Positions 1-6,313 are shown, numbered from the stretch's first letter. The stretch is DNA of 8,119 nt from Burkholderiaceae bacterium (GCA_022701965.1 JAKONL010000035.1:1-8119), one strand, 5' to 3'. Translations and numbers: made by a program. The notes: generated by a model from the letters alone, not told the origin.

Positions 1-561
1 CGCGAGGCGGTCGAGGAAGCCTATGCGGGCGACATCGTCGGCTTCACCACGCACGGCGGCGTGCAGCTGGGCGACACCATCACCGACGGCGCGAACCTGA
101 TGTTCACCGGCCTGCCCTTCTTCGCACCGGAACTCTTCATGACCGTGATCCTGAAGAACCCGCTGCGCACCAAGCAGCTGCAGCAGGGCCTGGCCCAGCT
201 CGGCGAGGAAGGCGCGATCCAGGTGTTCCGCCCCGAGGTCGGCGGGCCGATGCTGCTGGGCGCCGTCGGCCAGCTGCAGTTCGAAGTGGTGCAGCACCGC
301 CTGAAGGGCGAATACGACTGCGACGTGCGGCTCGAAGGCTGCCAGTACACCGGCGCGCGCTGGATCACCGCCGACACGCCGGCCGAACTGCGCGACTTCG
401 TCAACGCCTACCCGGTGCGGATGGCCCTCGACGCGGCCAACACGCTGGCCTACCTGTGCACCTCGCCCTACGACGTGCGGCTGGCGCAGGAGCGCTTCCC
501 GAAGATCCACTTCCACCCGCTGCGCGAGCACGCGGGCCTCTCGCTGCAGAACGCAGGCTGA
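1..561 (+). CDS. prfC: Peptide chain release factor 3, C-terminal part (5' end outside window)
   Basis: RF3 is the cytoplasmic translational GTPase that removes RF1 or RF2 from the ribosome after peptide release. Only the last 186 codons are visible, read in frame from base 1 to the TGA at 559-561; the GTP-binding domain lies upstream of the window. What is seen matches the beta-barrel and C-terminal RF3 domains: a segment reading GDIVGFTTHGGVQLGDT, then FTGLPFFAPELF, then QLGEEGAIQVFRPEVGGPMLLGAVGQLQFEVVQHRL split over about residues 60-100, and the family ending KIHFHPLREH near the C terminus. The LGAVGQLQFEV stretch is characteristic of RF3 rather than EF-G or TypA. The C terminus is complete and the next gene begins 28 bases later on the same strand. 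I see no internal damage. Identification is by recognition of family motifs. Confidence 0.96.
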   Translation, partial: REAVEEAYAGDIVGFTTHGGVQLGDTITDGANLMFTGLPFFAPELFMTVILKNPLRTKQLQQGLAQLGEEGAIQVFRPEVGGPMLLGAVGQLQFEVVQHRLKGEYDCDVRLEGCQYTGARWITADTPAELRDFVNAYPVRMALDAANTLAYLCTSPYDVRLAQERFPKIHFHPLREHAGLSLQNAG

Positions 562-564
562 CCC

Positions 565-583
565 GCCGGCCTTTGCGGCCGGC
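565..583 (+). terminator. GC-rich hairpin between prfC and the GtrA-HAD gene
   Basis: A perfect 7-base inverted repeat, GCCGGCC / GGCCGGC, encloses the loop TTTGC and starts three bases after the prfC stop. No T-run follows, so a classical intrinsic terminator is not shown. It could weaken read-through or stabilise the prfC mRNA end. It also sits where a ribosome binding site for the next gene would be expected, so folding could limit translation of that gene. Confidence 0.35.
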
Positions 584-589
584 TCGCCC

Positions 590-1930
590 ATGACATTCAA
601 ATCCCACGCTACGGCCGGCGCCTCGGCGGCGCGGCATCGCTTGCTGCTTCAACTCGCGCGCTTCGGCGCGGCCGGCGTCGCCGGACTGCTGGTCGACCTG
701 GCCGTGCTCTTCGTGCTGGCGCCGCTGCTGGGCTGGTACGTCGGCCGCGCGGTTTCGTTCCTGGCGGCGGCATCGACCACCTGGTGGTTCAACCGGCGCT
801 TCACTTTCACGACGACGGCGGCCCGTCCGGCGATGCCGGTATGGCACGAGTACACGCGCTACATCGGCTCGATGCTCGGTGGCGCGGCGGCCAACTACAC
901 GGTCTACGTGCTCGCGCTGCACTTCGTCGCCGCGCCCTGGGCACCGGCGCTCGGCGTGATGCTGGGCAGCCTCGCGGGCATGTCGCTCAACTTCGTCGCG
1001 GCACGCTATTTCGTCTTTGCGCATGCGTTGCCCGAGGCCGCGGCGCTGGAAGCGGTCGCGGAGGCGGACGCGGAAATCGAGGCCGAAGGTCGTGCGGCAT
1101 CCGACACCACCGTGTCGATGCAGCCGCTGCGCGCCTGGCCGGTCGAGGCACGCCGCGGCTTGATCGGCGTCTTCACGGACATCGACGACACGCTCACCAC
1201 CGACGGCGCCATCACCCCCGACGCGCTGAAGGCGCTCGGCGATCTCAAGGCCGCGGGCCTGCGCGTGGTCGCCATCACGGGCCGGCCGGTCGGCTGGAGC
1301 GAGCCCTTCGCGGCCGCCTGGCCGATCGACGCGATCGTGGCGGAGAACGGCGCCGTCGCGCTGCTTCCACCGCCGCCCTGGCGGCCGGGCGACATGCAGC
1401 ATCCGGTCGCGGGCAAGCGCTACCTGCAGGATGCGGCAACGCGCGCGACCCGGTTCGCCCGCATGCAGAAGGTCCTCGCGCGCATCGAGCGCGAGATTCC
1501 CGGCGCCCGCCGCGCCACCGATTCGGCCGGCCGCGAGACCGACATAGCCATCGACCACAGCGAGTTCACGCACCTGGACGAGGCCCGGATCGACGCGGTG
1601 ACCGCCCTGATGCGCGCAGAAGGCATGACCGCGACGGTCAGCAGCATCCACGTCAACGGCTGGTACGGCGACAACGACAAGCTCTCGGGCGCGCGCTGGA
1701 TCGTGCGGGAGCTGTGGGACAGCTCGCTCGACGCCGAGATGGACCGCTGGGCCTACGTCGGCGACTCGACCAACGACCAGGTCATGTTCGGCGCCTTCGC
1801 AAACGCCATCGGCGTGGCGAACGTCGCGCGCTTCGTGCCGAAGCTGGCGCACCTGCCGCGCTACGTGACGCAGGGCGAACGCGGAGACGGCTTCGCCGAA
1901 GCGGCACGTGCGGTGCTGGCCGCGCGCTAG
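590..1930 (+). CDS. Fusion of GtrA-like membrane domain and HAD-superfamily phosphatase
   Basis: This 446-residue protein has two parts. Residues about 20-145 look like a GtrA domain (polyprenyl-phosphate-sugar flippase family), with four hydrophobic segments near 24-46, 50-66, 92-113 and 118-143 and the typical WWFNRRFTF after the second. A linker of about 30 Ala/Glu-rich residues (146-176) follows. Residues about 190-446 are a HAD hydrolase, probably the IIB (Cof/sugar-phosphatase) type: motif I TDIDDTLTTDG with nucleophile Asp197 and acid/base Asp199, motif II Thr230 in ITGRP, motif III Lys364 in NDKLSGA, motif IV GDSTNDQVMF with Asp392 and Asp396. All catalytic residues are present, so a cytoplasmic phosphatase is likely; the substrate is unknown. 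The frame is unbroken across the junction. Met177 begins a stretch (MQPLRAWP) that resembles the N terminus of stand-alone HAD proteins, suggesting gene fusion. No clear Shine-Dalgarno precedes the ATG at 590 or the one at 1118. Confidence 0.85.
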   Translation: MTFKSHATAGASAARHRLLLQLARFGAAGVAGLLVDLAVLFVLAPLLGWYVGRAVSFLAAASTTWWFNRRFTFTTTAARPAMPVWHEYTRYIGSMLGGAAANYTVYVLALHFVAAPWAPALGVMLGSLAGMSLNFVAARYFVFAHALPEAAALEAVAEADAEIEAEGRAASDTTVSMQPLRAWPVEARRGLIGVFTDIDDTLTTDGAITPDALKALGDLKAAGLRVVAITGRPVGWSEPFAAAWPIDAIVAENGAVALLPPPPWRPGDMQHPVAGKRYLQDAATRATRFARMQKVLARIEREIPGARRATDSAGRETDIAIDHSEFTHLDEARIDAVTALMRAEGMTATVSSIHVNGWYGDNDKLSGARWIVRELWDSSLDAEMDRWAYVGDSTNDQVMFGAFANAIGVANVARFVPKLAHLPRYVTQGERGDGFAEAARAVLAAR

Positions 1931-2841
1931 CGGCCGAGGCCTGCGGCCTCCATCTCGGCGCGCAGCAGTTCCACCATGCGCTGCGCCGCCGGCGAGAGGC
2001 TCCGGTTGCGCAGGCTCACCAGACCGATCGGGCGCCGCAATACCGGCGCGCTGAGCCGGCGCTGGACGACGCCGGGACGCTGCGCCACGCGCGCCGCGAG
2101 TCCGGGCAGCGCGCTGACGCCGACGCCCGCGGCCACCATCGCGGCGATCGTCGCGAGGTGCTCGACCTCGTAGCGCGGCGCGAAGCGCAGCTTGTGCGTC
2201 AGCAGCGCCGCATCGGCGTACTGCCGCACGCTGGTACCGGCCGGCATCGAGATGTGCGGCAGGCCGGCGACATCGGCCCAGCCCAGCGGCGACTTGCCGC
2301 GCGCGAGGGCATGCGCCGAAGGCAGCAGCAGCACGAAGGCGTCGGAGGCGAGAGGCAGATGGTCGAGATCGGCGTAGGCCGGATTGGCGGCCGACAGCGC
2401 GAAATCGACGCGCCCCGCCCGCACCATCTCGAAGGCCGGACCCGCGAGGCTGTCGACGAGTTCCATGCCCACGCCCGGATGATCGACCTCGAAGCGCGCG
2501 AACGCGAGCGGCACCACCGTGGCGGCCAGCGAGGGCAGCGCGGCCAGAGCGACGCGCCCGACCTTCACGTCCGCCACCGCGCGCACCCGGTGCACCGCCT
2601 CCTCCATCTGGTGGCGCACGAAGCGGGCCTGCTCGGCGAAGACGCGCCCGGCCTCGGTGAGCTGCACGGCGCGCGTCGTGCGGTCGAAGAGCCGGGCCGA
2701 CAGCATCGTCTCCAGCCGGCCGACCGTGCCGGACACCGCCGGCTGGGACATGTGCATCTGCAGCGCGGTGCGCCGGAAGCTCAGGGTCTCCACCAACGTC
2801 AGGAAGACATCGAGTTCGCCGGCGGTCCAATTGATCTTCAC
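1927..2841 (-). CDS. LysR-family transcriptional regulator
   Basis: A 304-residue protein of standard LysR length. The N-terminal winged helix-turn-helix (about residues 8-66) is clear: LDVFLTLVETLSF, then MHMSQPAVSGTVGRLE as the recognition region, then LFDRTTRAVQLTEAG as the wing. Residues about 90-300 form the periplasmic-binding-like effector domain, containing MVAAGVGVSALPGLAA near 233-250. The start is GTG (bases 2839-2841); the first ATG codons inside fall at residues 28 and 30 and would cut the DNA-binding domain. There is no strong ribosome binding site. It is transcribed away from the dehydrogenase-BKACE-Bug operon across a 65-base gap, so it is inferred to control that operon and itself, with the operon's substrate or a pathway intermediate as co-inducer. 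Its TAG stop overlaps the TAG of the convergent GtrA-HAD gene. Confidence 0.95.
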   Translation of the reverse strand: MKINWTAGELDVFLTLVETLSFRRTALQMHMSQPAVSGTVGRLETMLSARLFDRTTRAVQLTEAGRVFAEQARFVRHQMEEAVHRVRAVADVKVGRVALAALPSLAATVVPLAFARFEVDHPGVGMELVDSLAGPAFEMVRAGRVDFALSAANPAYADLDHLPLASDAFVLLLPSAHALARGKSPLGWADVAGLPHISMPAGTSVRQYADAALLTHKLRFAPRYEVEHLATIAAMVAAGVGVSALPGLAARVAQRPGVVQRRLSAPVLRRPIGLVSLRNRSLSPAAQRMVELLRAEMEAAGLGR

Positions 2842-2848
2842 AGCTGAT

Positions 2849-2899
2849 CAGTCTATCCAAAGAATCGTCTGGACCTTGCAATCGACGCTGCCTAGACTG
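2849..2899. promoter_or_regulatory. Candidate LysR operator: spaced 7-base inverted repeat in divergent gap
   Basis: CAGTCTA (2849-2855) and its exact reverse complement TAGACTG (2893-2899) lie 44 bases apart centre to centre, close to four helical turns, in the gap between the LysR gene and the operon. The left arm overlaps the palindrome CTGATCAG (2844-2851). Paired sites on one face of the helix would suit a LysR tetramer that bends DNA. The classical T-N11-A box is not evident, so the assignment is inference. Confidence 0.4.
2870..2898 (+). promoter_or_regulatory. Possible sigma-70 promoter of the catabolic operon
   Basis: TGGACC (2870-2875) matches the -35 consensus at four of six positions and TAGACT (2893-2898) matches the -10 at four of six, with the ideal 17-base spacer. 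Transcription would start around 2904-2907, right at the ATG at 2907, which has no Shine-Dalgarno. That would give a leaderless or nearly leaderless message. The -10 overlaps the right arm of the inverted repeat, so a bound regulator could control access. A weak match, as expected for an activated promoter. Confidence 0.3.
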
Positions 2900-2906
2900 C
2901 GCCGCA

Positions 2907-3899
2907 ATGAACACCTCCATTCCCTTCCCTGGACCACGCGGCGCCCGCACGGTCGTCGTCGGCGGCGGCACCATGGGCGCGGACGTCGCCGTGGTGCTGG
3001 CGCGCGGCGGCGCCACCGTCACGGTGGTCGACCCGAACGCCGCGCAGCGCGAGCGGCTCGGCCCGCACGTCGCGGCGGAACTCGCAGCGGCCGGGCTGGG
3101 CCGACGCGCGAGCCTGATCGGCAGCGTCGGCACGCTCGAGGCGGTCGACTGGGCCGGCGTGACGCTGGTCGTCGAATGCATCACCGAACGCCTCGACGCG
3201 AAGCAGGCGCTGTTCGCCGCGCTCGTTGGATGCGCGCCGGCCGACGCCGTGCTCGCGAGCAACAGCTCCAGCTTCCCGATCAGCGCGATCGCCCATGGGT
3301 TGCCGACGACCGGCCGCATGCTCGGCCTGCATTTCTTCATGCCGGCGCACCTGGTGCCGCTGGTTGAAGTGGTCTGCGGCGCCGAGAGCGCGCCCGAACG
3401 CGCGGCGTGGCTGTGCGACTTCATGCGTGCCTGCGGCAGCGTGCCGGTGCTGGTGCGCAAGGACAAGCCCGGCTTCCTGGCCAACCGCCTGCAGCACGCG
3501 CTGTCGCGCGAGGCCTTCGCACTCATCGATGAAGGCGTCGCCTCGGCCGAGGACGTGGACGCGGCGGTGCGTTTCGGTTTCGGTTTCCGCTACCTGGCCG
3601 CCGGCCCGGTGATGCAGCGCGACCATGCGGGCATCGACGTGCATTGCGCGGCGGCGGCGACCATGTATCCGACGCTCTCGAATGCCGCCGAACCGGCCCG
3701 CGCGCTCGGCGACCGTGTCGCGCGCGGCGATCTCGGCATGAAATCCGGCCGGGGCTTCTACGACTGGCCGGAAGAAAAGCGCGTCGCCGAGCGCGCGCGC
3801 TATGACGCGCTGCTGCGCCACGGCCTGGCGCTGCTCGCGCCGGAGCTGCCGGCCATCGACCGCAGCGACATCCCCTTCTCCTCGGAACCCCACGCATGA
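2907..3899 (+). CDS. 3-hydroxyacyl-CoA dehydrogenase family protein (NAD-dependent)
   Basis: A 330-residue cytoplasmic enzyme of the short 3-hydroxyacyl-CoA / L-3-hydroxyacid dehydrogenase family. The Rossmann fold starts with VVVGGGTMGADVA (Gly19, Gly21, Gly24), with Asp42 placed to bind the NAD ribose. Catalytic positions known from the family are present: Ser121 in SNSSSF, His142 in GLHFFMP, Glu154 in LVEVV and Asn193 in FLANRLQ. The C-terminal helical domain ends with the family signature GMKSGRGFYDW (277-287). Expected reaction: oxidation of a 3-hydroxy acid or its CoA ester to the 3-keto form. Relatives include 3-hydroxybutyryl-CoA, L-carnitine and L-gulonate dehydrogenases. Its pairing with a BKACE enzyme, which acts on free 3-keto acids, suggests a free hydroxy acid as substrate; this is inference. 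The ATG at 2907 is preferred because the Rossmann motif follows shortly; no Shine-Dalgarno is seen. Its stop overlaps the next start (ATGA). Confidence 0.9.
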   Translation: MNTSIPFPGPRGARTVVVGGGTMGADVAVVLARGGATVTVVDPNAAQRERLGPHVAAELAAAGLGRRASLIGSVGTLEAVDWAGVTLVVECITERLDAKQALFAALVGCAPADAVLASNSSSFPISAIAHGLPTTGRMLGLHFFMPAHLVPLVEVVCGAESAPERAAWLCDFMRACGSVPVLVRKDKPGFLANRLQHALSREAFALIDEGVASAEDVDAAVRFGFGFRYLAAGPVMQRDHAGIDVHCAAAATMYPTLSNAAEPARALGDRVARGDLGMKSGRGFYDWPEEKRVAERARYDALLRHGLALLAPELPAIDRSDIPFSSEPHA

Positions 3900-4720
3900 A
3901 ATCCACCGATCCGCTGATCGTCACGGTCGCGCCCAACGGCGCCTACAAGCAACCGTCCGACCATCCCGCGCTGCCGATCACGTCCGAGACGCTCGCGGCA
4001 ACGGCGAAGGCCTGCCGCGAGGCCGGCGCCGCGATGCTGCACATGCACATCCGCGACGCGCAGGGCGGCCACAGCCTGGACGCCGACGGCTACCGCACGG
4101 CGCTCGCGGTCGTGCGCCGCGCGGTCGGTGCCGACATGGTGCTGCAGGTGACGAGCGAAGCCGCCGGCCGCTATCAGGCGCCATCCCAGATCGCGATGGT
4201 GCGCGACCTGCGGCCCGAGGCGGTCTCGATCGGCCTGCGCGAGATCGACAAGCCGGAGATCGGCGAGGCCGGGCTGCAGGAGTTCTTCGGCTGGCTCGCG
4301 CGCGAGCGGATCATGGTGCAGGTCATCCTGTACGACGCGGCGGACGTGAAGCGCTGGAACGCCCTGCGCAGCGCAGGCGTGGTGCCCGACGCGCCGTGGT
4401 TCCTGCTGTTCGTGCTGGGTCGCTACACCGCCGGCCAGACCTCCGACCCGCGCGACCTGCTGCCGTTCCTGGCCGCGCAGGAAGGCCCGGAACCCTGGGC
4501 GGTCTGCGCGTTCGGAGCGACCGAGAACGCCTGCATCACCGCCGCGGCCGCGCTCGGCGGCCATGCGCGCGTTGGCTTCGAGAACAACCTGCTGTGCAAG
4601 GACGGCCGCATCGCGCCCGACAACGCGGCGCTGGTGCGGCAGGCAGCCGAAGCGGCAGCGGCGCTCGGCCGGCCGCTGGCCACGGGCGCGGACGTGCGAG
4701 AGCGCTTCGGCGGCCGCTGA
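3896..4720 (+). CDS. BKACE / 3-keto-5-aminohexanoate cleavage family protein (DUF849)
   Basis: A 274-residue TIM-barrel enzyme of normal family length. The family converts a beta-keto acid plus acetyl-CoA to acetoacetate plus a new acyl-CoA, using a metal ion. Seen here: the N-terminal TVAPNGAYK and DHPALPITSE, the metal-binding HMHIRD (His49, His51), the strand LRPEAVSIGLRE (105-116), and near the C terminus ARVGFENNL with Arg225 and the presumed third metal ligand Glu229. In the characterised lysine-fermentation enzyme (Kce), as I recall, the residue after that Glu is a catalytic Asp; here it is Asn230. Also, where Kce has a Glu that contacts the substrate amino group, this protein seems to have Tyr17. 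Both suggest a subfamily with a different substrate. The ATG overlaps the dehydrogenase stop by four bases (ATGA), implying translational coupling, and no separate ribosome binding site is evident. Family is sure; substrate is unknown. Confidence 0.92.
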   Translation: MKSTDPLIVTVAPNGAYKQPSDHPALPITSETLAATAKACREAGAAMLHMHIRDAQGGHSLDADGYRTALAVVRRAVGADMVLQVTSEAAGRYQAPSQIAMVRDLRPEAVSIGLREIDKPEIGEAGLQEFFGWLARERIMVQVILYDAADVKRWNALRSAGVVPDAPWFLLFVLGRYTAGQTSDPRDLLPFLAAQEGPEPWAVCAFGATENACITAAAALGGHARVGFENNLLCKDGRIAPDNAALVRQAAEAAAALGRPLATGADVRERFGGR

Positions 4721-4756
4721 GGACACCGCCCGAGAACGCAACGACGATCGATCCCC

Positions 4757-4763
4757 GAAGGAG
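4757..4763 (+). promoter_or_regulatory. Ribosome binding site of the first Bug protein
   Basis: GAAGGAG ends nine bases before the ATG at 4773. It is the only strong Shine-Dalgarno in the window and fixes this start over an in-frame upstream ATG at 4563 that lies inside the BKACE gene. The strong site fits a binding protein needed in larger amounts than the enzymes. Confidence 0.85.
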
Positions 4764-4772
4764 ACAAGAACC

Positions 4773-5774
4773 ATGAAAAGAAGAACCCTCGCCCGCGCGC
4801 TCGCCGCCGCCCTGCTGCCGCTGTCCGCTTTCGGCGCGCTCGACAGCGCCTCGGCACAGCCGCAACCCGCGCCCTACCCGTCGAAGAACATCCGCTTCGT
4901 CGTGCCCTACCCGCCCGGTGGCCCGACCGACCTGATGGCCCGCATGCTCGCGCCCGAATTGCAGAAACGCCTGGGCGGCACGGTCATCGTCGACAACAAG
5001 GGCGGTGCGGGCGGCAACCTCGGCAGCGCCGAGGTCGCACGCCAGCAGCCGGCCGACGGCCACACGCTGCTGCTCGCGGCCAGCGGCCCGATGGCGGTGA
5101 ACCCGTCGCTCTACCGCAGCATGCCCTTCGATCCGCTGAAAGACCTGGTGCCGGTGACGCAGCTGTCGGCGTTTCCGCTGGTGCTCGAAGTGCATCCGTC
5201 GCTGGGCATCAAGACCGTGAAGGAACTCATCGCGCTGGCCAAGGCCGGCAAGGTGCCGCTGAGCTACGCATCGGCCGGCAACGGCACGCCCCAGCACCTG
5301 GCCGGCGAGCTGTTCAACACCATCGCGCAGACGCAGATCAAGCACATCCCCTACCGCGGCGCCGGGCCGGCGCTCAACGATCTGCTGGGCGGCCAGGTCA
5401 ACGTGATGTTCGACATCCTGGGCAGCTCGCTGCCGTACCTGACGACCGGCAAGCTGGTGCCGCTGGCCGTGACGTCGCCGCAGCGCAGCCCGGCGCTGCC
5501 GCAGGTCGGCACGATGACCGAGGCCGGCGTGACCGGCTACGAATTCACCGCCTGGCACGGCATCGCCGTGCGCGCCGGCACGCCGCAGCCGATCGTCGAC
5601 AGGCTGAACGCGACCGTCCTCGAGATCTTCAGGGACCCGGCCTTCCGCACCCGCTGGGAAGCCATCGGCACGCCGGTCGTCGCGGGCTCGGCCGAGAGCT
5701 TCGGCAAGCTGATCCGCGCCGACTCCGAACGCCTGGGCAAGCTGGTGAAGGATGCGGGCGTGACGGTGGACTGA
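4773..5774 (+). CDS. Bug/TctC-family tripartite tricarboxylate transporter substrate-binding protein
   Basis: A 333-residue periplasmic solute-binding protein. Residues 1-28 form a Sec signal peptide: basic MKRRTLAR, a hydrophobic core, and a cleavage site after ASA (28/29). The mature protein begins with the family hallmark YPSKNIRFVVPYPPGGPTD (35-53), followed by VIVDNKGGAGG (71-81), which forms the first ligand loop, and later IPYRGAGPALNDLLGGQV and the GTMTEAGV segment, all typical of the Bug family. Bug proteins bind small carboxylates between two lobes and normally deliver them to a TctAB membrane pair, which is absent here and must be encoded elsewhere or replaced by another permease. 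Position as third gene of the operon, 52 bases after the BKACE stop with no terminator between, suggests that it captures the substrate of the two enzymes. Ligand not predictable from sequence. Confidence 0.94.
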   Translation: MKRRTLARALAAALLPLSAFGALDSASAQPQPAPYPSKNIRFVVPYPPGGPTDLMARMLAPELQKRLGGTVIVDNKGGAGGNLGSAEVARQQPADGHTLLLAASGPMAVNPSLYRSMPFDPLKDLVPVTQLSAFPLVLEVHPSLGIKTVKELIALAKAGKVPLSYASAGNGTPQHLAGELFNTIAQTQIKHIPYRGAGPALNDLLGGQVNVMFDILGSSLPYLTTGKLVPLAVTSPQRSPALPQVGTMTEAGVTGYEFTAWHGIAVRAGTPQPIVDRLNATVLEIFRDPAFRTRWEAIGTPVVAGSAESFGKLIRADSERLGKLVKDAGVTVD

Positions 5775-5779
5775 GGGAC

Positions 5780-5802
5780 ACGCAGGTTCAGGGAGCCTGC
5801 GT
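5780..5802. terminator. Hairpin at the convergent ends of the operon and the disrupted ORF
   Basis: ACGCAGG (5780-5786) and CCTGCGT (5796-5802) form a perfect 7-base stem with a 9-base loop, six bases after the Bug stop at 5774. The loop includes the stop codon of the minus-strand reading frame ending at 5788. It is placed to end transcription from both sides, but neither side has a T-run, so it is only a terminator-like structure. Confidence 0.45.
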
Positions 5803-6271
5803 CGGTGCCGGCAGGTCGGTCGCCAGCGCTTCGGCCTGCGTCCGGGATTGCGGTTGCGATGCGATGAGCACCGGCGCCTGGACGGGCTGGTACACGGCGC
5901 CGCCGGATGGGAACTGCGGCACTCCCGCGGACGCCGCGAACGCCGACGCCTGGTTTGTGACGTCGTCGACGAAACGCTCGAAGTCGGGCAGGTCCGTGTC
6001 GTGCAGCAGCGTGGCCGACTCGATGGCCGCGCGCTCCGCGAGCTTGAGCGGCAGAGACGGATCGGCGCACATCTCGGTCGTGCATCGACTGTGCAGCGCC
6101 GACAGGACCGTCCTGCGTGGTCACGGCCTGGTTGCCGCCCGCACGCACGAAGTTTCCAGGCTGGTGTCGACCGGTAGGGGTTTGACCCCCCGTCGGCCCG
6201 AGCGTCGACGCGACGGCTGGAGGGCGTGGGGAGTTCGAGAAGAGGGGCGTCGTCGCGGACGTGGTCTTCAT
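5788..6271 (-). pseudogene. Frame-disrupted hypothetical gene of about 160 codons
   Basis: I do not recognise this protein. Two overlapping minus-strand frames each look coding over only part of their length. The first starts at the ATG at 6269-6271 (MKTTSATTPLFSNSPRPP), is rich in Thr, Pro and Gly, and looks credible to about base 6110; after that it turns into the Arg-rich, patternless text of a wrong frame. The second frame is open from 6120 to the stop at 5788, has strongly G/C third positions, and reads TVLSALHSRCTTEMCADP and LPLKLAERAAIESATLLHD, then a Pro/Gln/Ala-rich tail. Joining them near 6109 by skipping one base gives about 160 residues; 484 bases is 161 triplets plus one. The only ATG in the second frame (6072) lacks a ribosome binding site and would lose the natural-looking text before it. 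So this is either a pseudogene, a sequencing error, or a +1 frameshift gene. No signal peptide or membrane segment. It may be read from the upstream Bug gene, 98 bases away. Confidence 0.5.
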
Positions 6272-6296
6272 GGCGGTACGGGTGGTTGGTGATCAG

Positions 6297-6313
6297 TCGG
6301 AAACGGGTTCCGA
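6297..6313. repeat. Short inverted repeat upstream of the disrupted ORF
   Basis: TCGGAA (6297-6302) and TTCCGA (6308-6313) form a perfect 6-base inverted repeat with a 5-base spacer. It lies 26 bases upstream of the minus-strand ATG at 6271 and about 57 bases past the second Bug gene's stop. It could be an operator for the small gene or a second hairpin behind the Bug gene. There is no T-run. Function unproven. Confidence 0.3.

Noticed and set aside
784..2847. Long plus-strand open frame of 687 codons over the GtrA-HAD and LysR genes
   Set aside because: It is a shifted frame of the GtrA-HAD gene and antisense to LysR, with Arg/His-rich patternless text and no domains.
401..3526. Very long minus-strand open frame of 1041 codons
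   Set aside because: It runs antisense or out of frame through prfC, GtrA-HAD, LysR and the dehydrogenase, is extremely rich in Arg, Ala and Gly, and shows no family motif. Long false frames are normal at this GC content.
2907..4720. Naming the enzyme pair as carnitine degradation genes (cdhA/cdhB)
   Set aside because: The reaction logic matches, but the dehydrogenase motifs (SNSSS, HFFMP, GMKSGRGFYDW) fit the general 3-hydroxyacyl-CoA dehydrogenase group and no other carnitine or betaine gene is present, so the substrate was left open.
4563..4772. N-terminal extension of the first Bug protein to an ATG at 4563
   Set aside because: The extension lies inside the BKACE gene in another frame and would bury the signal peptide; the ATG at 4773 has a strong ribosome binding site.
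5848..6292. Plus-strand open frames in the region after the operon
   Set aside because: Their text is Arg-rich and unlike a protein, while the minus strand has better codon use, a stop next to a hairpin and natural-looking sequence.
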